Source of the DNA: Chloroflexota bacterium | GTDB lineage: Bacteria; Chloroflexota; Anaerolineae; Promineifilales; Promineifilaceae | Reading direction: 5' to 3' | NCBI GenBank assembly: GCA_008501785.1 | Contig: QQUD01001016.1 | Span: 1-10,357 of the forward strand | DNA: 10,357 nt | Shown here: piece after piece, positions 1-6,700 of the stretch | Layout of the letters: each line of letters begins with the position of its first letter | Position numbering within the stretch: the first letter of the stretch is position 1 | Translations under genes and position numbers: made by a program | The notes under the pieces: model-generated | What the model saw: only the letters and a program-made list of their open reading frames with translations | Database searches by the model: none | What the model was told of the DNA's origin: nothing

Positions 1-570
1 TAGACGGAAGCCGCCGCCGATTTCTACCAATTGCCCCCGGCTAATGATGACTTCGCGTCCTTGGCAGAGGGCATTTAACATGAGGACAACGGCGGCTGCG
101 TTGTTGTTTACGACCAGTGCCGCTTCGGTGCCCGTGATGCGGATCAGCAGTTCTTCGGCGTGAATGCTGCGGGAGCCGCGGTTGCCGGATGCGAGATCGT
201 ATTCGAGGGTGGCGTAGCCTGCGGAAACGGCCGTTATCGCTGCAATCGTCTCTTGACTCAGTGGCGCACGGCCTAAATTGGTATGAATAATCACGCCCGT
301 ACCGTTGATCACCGGTTTCAGCGTTGGTGCTAATAACGCATCGAGCCAAACACGGGCATCGTGTAAAATGCCAGACGCGGGTGGTGCCACAACTTGTTGC
401 CCTGCCAGAATGCCACTACGTACATCTGCAATCGCTTGACGAATAGCTTCTACCGTGAGAGAACGGCCGTATTCACCAACCAACGCCAAAGCCGCCGTTT
501 CTTGCAGCAACTGGTCTACTCCTGGCAACTCACGTAGTAAATCTTGTTTTTTGATAATCGTATCCGTCAC
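1..570 (-). CDS. selA: L-seryl-tRNA(Sec) selenium transferase (selenocysteine synthase), N-terminal part
   Basis: SelA is the PLP enzyme that converts seryl-tRNA(Sec) to selenocysteyl-tRNA(Sec) with selenophosphate. The window holds residues 1-190 only; the PLP lysine region lies beyond base 1. Seen in the translation: an N-terminal segment with LPGVDQLL at 15-22, which aligns by eye with the start of E. coli SelA; INGTGVIIHTNLGRAPL at 88-104; TLEYDLASGNRGSR at 121-134; ALVVNNNAAAV at 151-161; and SRGQLVEIGGGFR at 177-189. All are hallmark SelA blocks. The start is taken as GTG at base 570 because its distance to the LPxxDxLL block fits the family; the frame stays open upstream to a TGA near 650 with no ATG, and no clear Shine-Dalgarno is seen. 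It is the last gene of a possible three-gene minus-strand run. Its presence implies that the host makes selenoproteins. Identity is very secure; the exact start is less so. Confidence 0.95.
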   Translation of the reverse strand, partial: MTDTIIKKQDLLRELPGVDQLLQETAALALVGEYGRSLTVEAIRQAIADVRSGILAGQQVVAPPASGILHDARVWLDALLAPTLKPVINGTGVIIHTNLGRAPLSQETIAAITAVSAGYATLEYDLASGNRGSRSIHAEELLIRITGTEAALVVNNNAAAVVLMLNALCQGREVIISRGQLVEIGGGFRL

Positions 571-600
571 TTTTCGGTAATAGTACTCGGTGGTCAGTAA

Positions 601-635
601 TCTGTTTTCCGTTTTCCGTTTTTTGTTTCTCGTTT
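601..635. repeat. Pyrimidine-rich simple tract between selA and the membrane protein gene
   Basis: The plus strand reads as a run of GTTTTCC/GTTTTTTG/GTTTCTCGTTTCT units, so the transcript of the minus-strand genes carries a purine-rich AAACGGAAAACGG-type stretch just upstream of selA. GTTTTCC occurs twice in tandem. It is not a hairpin and not a canonical terminator. It could be a low-complexity spacer, a degenerate intergenic repeat or a translation-enhancing purine tract; the sequence alone does not decide. Confidence 0.45.
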
Positions 636-640
636 CTAAT

Positions 641-1138
641 TCACCCTCTCATCCCTGCTGCTCGGGTACGAATTTGCAGCAGAAATTCGAATAAAATCAA
701 TACACCGGCGACCAATAAGGCGACGGCAATGCCAAAGGCGCGATTCATTTGCAGCCAGAGGCAAAACGCCACCCAAAAACCAGCCGCCATTGATTGACGC
801 AAGGTTACTAAAAATCGAGGCGATTCTGATTGTCCTAGCTGTTTATTTGCATACATATTCAACCGCTTATTGAGTAAATACGCCAGCGGTAATGAAAACC
901 CCGTCATCGTCAGTACCACACTCCCTAACAAAACGAGAATGATCTCAATATTTGCAGCTTCCAGAATAGATGCGGCATCGATTTGATCCAGCGCCGTTGC
1001 TCGAATCAAATCAATGCGGGTTACGTCGAGTGGCCACCAACTGTTGACAATATAGGTCATGGTATATAAACCGATGCCAAACAAGCCAATGCCCAGTAAT
1101 AAAAATGGAAGAATGCCTAATCTCGCTCGTAAATTCAT
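641..1138 (-). CDS. Small multi-pass membrane protein of unknown function (165 aa)
   Basis: I do not recognise this family. Four hydrophobic segments are visible at about residues 8-30, 63-88, 116-131 and 134-154. A roughly 30-residue polar stretch between the first two contains WWPLDVTRIDL, and a basic loop at 90-114 (NKRLNMYANKQ) is probably cytoplasmic. The N-terminus MNLRAR and C-terminus RTRAAGMRG are both positively charged, which suits both ends inside with four helices. No catalytic motif or lipobox is seen. The ATG at 1138 has no Shine-Dalgarno. A TATAAT on the minus strand (complement of 1148-1153) lies 9 bases before it, so leaderless transcription is possible, although the 36-base gap to the upstream peptidase gene also allows co-transcription. 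The gap to the selA start is 70 bases. Confidence 0.8.
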   Translation of the reverse strand: MNLRARLGILPFLLLGIGLFGIGLYTMTYIVNSWWPLDVTRIDLIRATALDQIDAASILEAANIEIILVLLGSVVLTMTGFSLPLAYLLNKRLNMYANKQLGQSESPRFLVTLRQSMAAGFWVAFCLWLQMNRAFGIAVALLVAGVLILFEFLLQIRTRAAGMRG

Positions 1139-1174
1139 TTCACAATGATTATAGGGCAGTTACCGATCTTTCGC

Positions 1175-2206
1175 TCATAGGGCGATGGGTCTTTTCCGAT
1201 TCGAGAACTTGACCACGCCTGTCGGGTCTGGCCCTCCATGCCCTGGTAATGCAACGGTCACTTCTGGTTCTGCCACAGCCGGTGCGTTTGGGCCAACTTC
1301 GGCTTCTTCCACTTCTGCGCCCGGAAGTGGAATATGCAGCCGCTGTCCGATGAAAAGGAACGTGTTAGGTAGAAGGTTATATTTTTGGATGGCCCGCCAT
1401 AAAGATGGATTTCCGTAATATTTGATGGACAAGGAGCTGTAAGTGTCACCAGATTTGACGATATGCAATTTAGTTTCTTTGGCCCAGTTACCGACGTGTG
1501 TTGTCCAGTAAACGGCCGTTTCTAAATCCTCTAAATCCGGCGTCAATTCCCCTTCAAACGCCGCCAGCGAAACAATCCGGCGTCGCAACTCGTCGTCAAT
1601 CTCAGGCATTTCTACAGGCGTTTCAGGTTCCTCACGTGGTTTGCGCAAGAACGGAATCGCTTTGTCAGCGACTAAACAAGCATAATTGGGGTTTTCAGTG
1701 ATGGGAAACCCACCCCAGCCCAGCATAAATCGTCGATTTGTGATCTTGTAATAATTGCCTGTTTCACGCTGCGCCCATAAACCAAACAGCGGATCGTGTA
1801 TAAAAATATGGGTACTGCTGTAGCCCACCACATTTACAAAATGACCACCTCGGAAATTGTTACCAGTAAAAGATTGCCACGGTTCATACTTAACCAACGC
1901 TATAAACGCTTTGCCATTGTCAATATTGTTATATAAACGAGCAAATGCTTCTGTTTGATTGCGATATTGCTTGTAAGTGAGGGTCAAACTGCCGCCACCC
2001 AATGCTGCATTGCGCAAATCGGTAAACGTAGTGAACTGTCGCCGTCCCTTTGGCCCAATATGTTGGTAAACGTCATCGGGCGAGATAGCCACACCCAACC
2101 CATTTAGCAGCATTGCCACACAGGTTGGCCCACAATCAGACTCATGATCTTTCGCATCCTCATCCCATTGGGATCGATAGGGAATATCAAGTTTTACGGT
2201 TGCCAT
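1175..2206 (-). CDS. C39-like cysteine peptidase domain protein with LysM domain
   Basis: This 343-residue protein has two recognisable parts. Residues 5-165 resemble the peptidase C39-like (papain-fold) family: Gln13 in the PYRSQW segment fits the oxyanion-hole glutamine, Cys25 in SDCGPTC is the likely nucleophile, His122 in GGHFVNVVGY the general base and Asp138 in HDPLFG the third residue. Residues 248-293 form a LysM peptidoglycan/chitin-binding domain (HIVKSGDTYSSLSIKYYGNPSLWRAI..., ending in IGQRLHIP). A charged linker (about 190-240) joins them and a Pro/Glu/Val-rich tail follows. No signal peptide or membrane helix is visible, which is odd for a LysM protein. The start is supported by AAGGAG five bases upstream of the ATG. 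It is probably the first gene of the minus-strand run. The substrate is unknown; processing of peptides or cell-wall proteins is an inference. Confidence 0.85.
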   Translation of the reverse strand: MATVKLDIPYRSQWDEDAKDHESDCGPTCVAMLLNGLGVAISPDDVYQHIGPKGRRQFTTFTDLRNAALGGGSLTLTYKQYRNQTEAFARLYNNIDNGKAFIALVKYEPWQSFTGNNFRGGHFVNVVGYSSTHIFIHDPLFGLWAQRETGNYYKITNRRFMLGWGGFPITENPNYACLVADKAIPFLRKPREEPETPVEMPEIDDELRRRIVSLAAFEGELTPDLEDLETAVYWTTHVGNWAKETKLHIVKSGDTYSSLSIKYYGNPSLWRAIQKYNLLPNTFLFIGQRLHIPLPGAEVEEAEVGPNAPAVAEPEVTVALPGHGGPDPTGVVKFSNRKRPIAL

Positions 2207-2262
2207 GGAACTCCTTGCCTCAAGCCCATTTGTTGAATTTTAAATCTTTTTCAAATATGGAC

Positions 2263-2322
2263 AGTAAACACACGAAATATAGTAAACAACATTATAAACA
2301 TCTAGACTGTAAAATAGTAAAC
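2263..2322. repeat. Three AGTAAAC direct repeats
   Basis: The heptamer AGTAAAC occurs exactly at 2263-2269, 2281-2287 and 2316-2322, with a near copy (TATAAAC) at 2293-2299. The spacings between exact copies are 18 and 35 bases. The group surrounds the candidate minus-strand -10 box, which is the arrangement expected of a multi-site operator, but the motif is short and A-rich, so chance in an A+T-rich spacer is not excluded. Confidence 0.35.
2291..2296 (-). promoter_or_regulatory. Candidate -10 box for the C39-like/LysM gene
   Basis: On the minus strand this reads TATAAT, about 85 bases upstream of the ATG at 2206, in an A+T-rich divergent intergenic region. The -35 position (around 2314-2320) only weakly matches consensus (TTACTA). 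It lies inside the cluster of AGTAAAC motifs, so those could act on it. Confidence 0.35.
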
Positions 2323-2396
2323 CCCACCACAGAAACAGGACTTTTGATTAATTCATTTTGCACAATGATATTCACTTGCGTTTTCCCTGAATTTTC

Positions 2397-2463
2397 ACAT
2401 AAGCTAAGTGTATAGTGGTTATGCTATAATGACATAAGGTGCAGTTGCCAGAAAAACTTATGT
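2397..2463. promoter_or_regulatory. ACATAAG motifs flanking the operon promoter
   Basis: ACATAAG occurs as a direct pair at 2397-2403 and 2432-2438 (35 bases apart), and its exact reverse complement CTTATGT is at 2457-2463. The first copy sits in the -35/-30 zone, the second on the predicted transcription start and the third in the leader, so together they bracket the TATAAT at 2425-2430. This could be an operator. The second and third copies could instead pair as a weak 7-bp stem with an 18-base loop in the leader RNA. Confidence 0.4.
2422..2430 (+). promoter_or_regulatory. Extended -10 promoter of the EAD-like/nSTAND operon
   Basis: TGCTATAAT is a perfect extended -10 element (TGN plus TATAAT). 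It lies 56 bases upstream of the TTG start at 2487, giving a predicted leader of about 50 bases. No good -35 is seen at 16-18 bases upstream, which extended -10 promoters often tolerate. The downstream ribosome binding site AAGGAA at 2475-2480 is six bases from the TTG codon and decides that start. Confidence 0.6.
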
Positions 2464-2486
2464 AACCAATTAATAAGGAAATCGCG

Positions 2487-3758
2487 TTGAACATTACATC
2501 TACACAAAATGAGGAATATCATATTCATCTACGAAAACTGTTGGAAGAATATTTTAGCATTAGCGAATTAAATGGGCTTATTTTTGACCTTGAGCTTGAT
2601 GAAAAAGATTTTCCCGGTGACGATAAGCCAGCCAAAATTCGAGCATTAATCAAGCATTGCCGACGACATTCTCTGCTGGACGAATTAAGAGAACATTGCA
2701 TTCGGTTACGTGCTAGCGTGCAATGGCCTGACATTCCATCTGAGTTGATGGAACCCCCGCTACCTCCAACAGAAAATTTACAAAAAGATGCCGGACAAGG
2801 TCTTGTTCAGTTGGCTGAGTCAATGCCAAATCCTGTGGTTAGTAAGGCAGTTACTGAATTTAAGAGTGATTTTGAGATAGCCTTAGCTGGTATTGAAAAA
2901 GTTCGATATTACAAAGAACAACATGACTTGTTTCAAGAAATGGAACCAATTTACAACTTGATCTTGCACAATGACAGAGTCAGATTAGATGATGATGACG
3001 CCGTTTGGTCTGAATTGATTCCCAATTTGACATTATTGCAGGAACCTGTTGATGAATTAGTGCATAACGCAGAAGATTCAAGATTTGCGTTGCGAGCCGA
3101 TTATTGGCTGCCTATGTTGATTCGTGGGAAAGAGGAGATGCGAACAGCTATTGAAAACAAAGACAAAGAGTCGCTGGATGCTTCTTTTCGCTACTTTTAT
3201 CGTGCAATTGATAGGGGGTTGCCTCGTGTAAATGTTGGTTTAGTGGATGCGGCTGTTGATTTGCCTTTTGATAAATTGACCAAGGCGTTGGATTCAATTT
3301 CCTCTCAGCTAAAATCTGAGTTGTCACCGGAAACCATTAATCGAATTGTTGAAAATAAAATTTCAATTATGAAACTTGATAATCAATTGAACCAATTTGT
3401 CCATTATCATAATGATTGGCAAAGTCTTGATGATGAATTACGACGGATTGAGGCAAATATTAGTAATGATGAAATTGAGGACTTGAGATTAACCTGGCCC
3501 GATATTCAAGAAATGGTGCAGGCTTTAGAAAAAAAAGATGACGAGAGATGGATTGAGTCTTTTCTCAAAAACGTCGATCGTCTTGATAAAATAATTAAAA
3601 GCGAAGCATCATCTTCTGCTTCTGTAAAACGTATCTTTGATACATTTCGGGGACAAGCGAGTCGGCGTTTTCGTCAGGTTGATGATCAGCTACTCAATCT
3701 GTGCCAAAGTCTGCAAGTTATTGGGGAGCCACTTAACTTGTTACTAAGCATGATTTAA
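2487..3758 (+). CDS. EAD-like (death-domain-like) helical protein, putative conflict-system adaptor or effector
   Basis: The 423-residue protein has an N-terminal domain at about 13-80 with the pattern LLEEYFSISELNGLIFDLEL, DFPGDDKPAKIRALI, then HSLLDELREH and IRLRASVQW. This matches the style of bacterial effector-associated / death-like domains found in STAND and TIR conflict proteins; I do not assign an EAD number. A proline-rich linker follows (about 81-97). Residues 120-423 are strongly charged and look almost entirely helical, with no nuclease, protease, TIR or membrane motif that I can recognise. The TTG start is chosen because AAGGAA lies six bases upstream and the next methionine is residue 112. 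Its TAA overlaps the ATG of the following NTPase gene by one base, indicating translational coupling and probably a shared complex. The gene is visibly more A+T-rich than its neighbours and contains no copy of the AACGGCCGTT palindrome. The role is inferred from the domain and context. Confidence 0.8.
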   Translation: MNITSTQNEEYHIHLRKLLEEYFSISELNGLIFDLELDEKDFPGDDKPAKIRALIKHCRRHSLLDELREHCIRLRASVQWPDIPSELMEPPLPPTENLQKDAGQGLVQLAESMPNPVVSKAVTEFKSDFEIALAGIEKVRYYKEQHDLFQEMEPIYNLILHNDRVRLDDDDAVWSELIPNLTLLQEPVDELVHNAEDSRFALRADYWLPMLIRGKEEMRTAIENKDKESLDASFRYFYRAIDRGLPRVNVGLVDAAVDLPFDKLTKALDSISSQLKSELSPETINRIVENKISIMKLDNQLNQFVHYHNDWQSLDDELRRIEANISNDEIEDLRLTWPDIQEMVQALEKKDDERWIESFLKNVDRLDKIIKSEASSSASVKRIFDTFRGQASRRFRQVDDQLLNLCQSLQVIGEPLNLLLSMI

Positions 3759-6700
3759 TGAGTGAAACAATTGTGGAAAAAACAGATTCAAGCCATTTGA
3801 CTCATTATCAATCTTTATTTGAGATGCGTGCTGAACACGCCCGTTTAGTGCAGCTACGCAGAAGTGATGGGATTACTCCGTCGTTTTTAGAGCAAATATT
3901 GACGTTTATTAAACGGGGTAAAGGTATTGGTGTTCTATTAGATACTGTTAAAGACAGGCAAGCGGGTCAGAGTCTGTTAGATTATTGGGAAAATGTGCTC
4001 AATCGCAAGGGTGATGAATCGATAGACCCAACGCTTGACGAGTTTGATCCATTGCTTTCGCCTGAAATCCCAGATGATAAATGTCCTTTTTTGGGATTAG
4101 ACGCGTTTAGAGTTGACAATAAAAAATATTTCTTTGGTCGCCACCGATTAGTGGAACAATTGATTCAGCATTTGCAGGATAACCGCTTATTGGCTGTTGT
4201 CGGGCCATCGGGCAGTGGTAAATCGTCTGTTGTGTTGGCTGGGCTGCTGCCAGTTTTGCAAAATGATGGGATTGATGGTAGTCAAACGTGGGATTATTTG
4301 CAGCCGTTTGTACCCGGGTCCCGCCCGTTGTTGAATCTGGCACGGGCGATCCGGCCTAAAGGGTCTCGCTATGATTGGGCATCGCGTCAAGTCAAGTTGT
4401 TCCTAAACGATCCAACCCAGCTTGCCACATTATTATCGGAACGAGAAAGTAGTGAGCCAGTCGTTGTTGTGATTGATCAGTTTGAAGAGCTGTTTACGCT
4501 GTGTCAAAATGAAAATGAGAGTGAGGCGTTTGTCCAAAATTTGATGCAGGTTGTGCGGAATGAAAACGGCCGTAACTTCATCATTCTCACGATGCGGACC
4601 GATTTTGAAGCCAACATTGCTCGTTTTCCCACATTTCAACCCCTTTTTGAATCCGCGCTCATCTCCATCATGCCTTTAAGTGCCAGTGAACTGCGTGATG
4701 CGATTGAACGCCCGGCAGAGATTGTCGGACTCAAATTTGAGGAAGGGGTTGTTGATGCACTGTTGAAAGATATTTTGGGTGAGCCTGCCGCTTTGCCTTT
4801 GCTCCAGTTTACATTGCTGAAATTGTGGGAAAAACGGCAACGAAACCGCGTTACCTGGGAAGCATACCAACAGTTGGAAGGGGGCAGGCGAGCATTAGCA
4901 AACAGCGCTGATGAGCTATATGATGCGCTGATCACAGAAGATCAGAATACTGTCAAAAATATCTTGCTGCGCATGGTTCGGCCTGGTGAAGGGTTAGAGG
5001 TCACTAGCAATCGGGTGCGGCGCTCAGTTTTATATGAGGCTGGGATTGCCAATGATCGGGTGGATCGGGTGTTACAGCGTTTAGTGGATGCCCGGTTAGT
5101 GCGCCGTATAACTGGGGATTCAGTAGAGAATGAACAGGTAGAACTGGCACACGAAGCTTTAGTGCGCAATTGGCCGCGATTGGTTGAGTGGTTGGAAGAT
5201 GAGCGTGAAAATATTCGACGACGGCTGCGCTTTACTGCTGCTGCTGAACAGTGGGAATCTATGGGGCGGGATAAAAGCGTTTTGCTGCGGGGGTTAGTGC
5301 TGGCAGAGGCGTTGACGTTTTCGAACTTAAACCCTTTAGAAGATGCGTTTATTGTTGCTAGTAGAACGGCCGTTGCCGATGAAGAAGCAGAGAAGCGGGC
5401 AGTGCAAGAGCGCCAGCTAGCACAAGCAAATGAGCTTGCCGAAACCCAACGAAAGCGTGCTGAAGAACGTGAGATTTCGAATAAGCGATTATCAATACTG
5501 GCAGTTGCATTGGCAGTACTGGTTTTCATATTAATTTTTGCGACGGGATCGGCTAGAAAAAACCGCAATATTGCCGATCAAAATGCCAATGATGCTAAGT
5601 TAGCTCAGGAATTAGAAACTGAAGCAAGAGCCACCGCAGAAGCGAGCGCGGTGCTTGCTGTGGAAGCACAACAACTGGAGGCAAGTGCACGGGCGGCAGC
5701 AGAAGCGAGTGCTCAACTTGCTGAAGAAAATGCGCAACAAGCAGCAGAAAACGAAGCGCTTGCTGTTGAGGCGCAAAAATTGGAAGCAGAAGCACGCGTG
5801 GCGGCAGAAGCAAATGCTTTGCTTGCTGAAGAAGCCAAAAATGAAGCAGAACGACAAGCGCAAGAGGTGATTGCTCGCAATTTGGTGAATAATGCAAATG
5901 AACAGCGGGAAAGTAATCCAGAATTGAGTTTGCTATTGGCATTAGAGGCAGTCAATATTGGGCTGTCAAGTGACGATCCTGTCCCTAATGTTGCTGCGGA
6001 ATCGCTATATCAGATTTTGCAATCATTCCAACTTAAGCGGGTTTTTTCTGGGCATGAAGACGAGGTGAGCGACCTTGCTTTTAGTCCAGATGGGACAAGG
6101 CTGGCGACAACGAGTTTAGATAGAACCGTAAAAATTTGGGATGTGGCAACCGGACAGAATTTACTTGCTTTGGGGGAGCATAAAAGTGTTGTCACCAGCG
6201 TTTCCTTTAATCAGGATGGTACGATTTTAGCCACAGGCAGCCTTAACGGGTTTATCATTTTGTGGAATGTGGAAACAGGTGGACTCATTAATGTGTTGGG
6301 GAGCAGCAATGTTGCCGTTCATTCAGTTTCGTTTCATACAGATGGGATTCGGCTTGTTGCTGGTTATGATGATGGCACGGTTCGTGTATGGAATCGGCGT
6401 ACTTTTCGATCTGAACTCGTGTTGACAGGGCATGTTGGTGCTGTCAGTGATGTTGTATTTAACCGTGATGGAACCCGCTTTGCCAGTGTTGGTGAAGACG
6501 GCCGTATTATCCTATGGCGTGCAGAAGATGGATTTCTAATTTACTCTGTTAATGCTGAATCAGGCGAAGATGAAAACCCATTGATCGTTAATACCGTTGC
6601 CTTTACTGCATCGGGAGATCGTTTGATAACAGGCAATGAGGACGGTTCGATAAAAATTTGGGATGTTGAAAGCGGCCAGTTTTTGCAAAAAATCCTGGCT

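Noticed and set aside
41..349. 102-codon minus-strand open frame at the left end
   Set aside because: It is in a different frame from SelA, whose conserved blocks are unambiguous over the same bases.
2113..2415. 100-codon plus-strand open frame reaching across the divergent intergenic region
   Set aside because: It begins antisense to the C39-like gene, has no ribosome binding site and ends in A+T-rich sequence that holds promoters.
2432..2463. Riboswitch or attenuator in the operon leader
   Set aside because: Only a 7-bp stem with a long loop can be drawn and no known aptamer elements are visible, so a protein-binding site is the better reading.
4942..5568. 208-codon antisense open frame inside the NTPase gene
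   Set aside because: It is fully opposite a well-supported STAND domain, is Ser/Arg/Ala-rich without any motif, and is a by-product of codon bias in the real gene.
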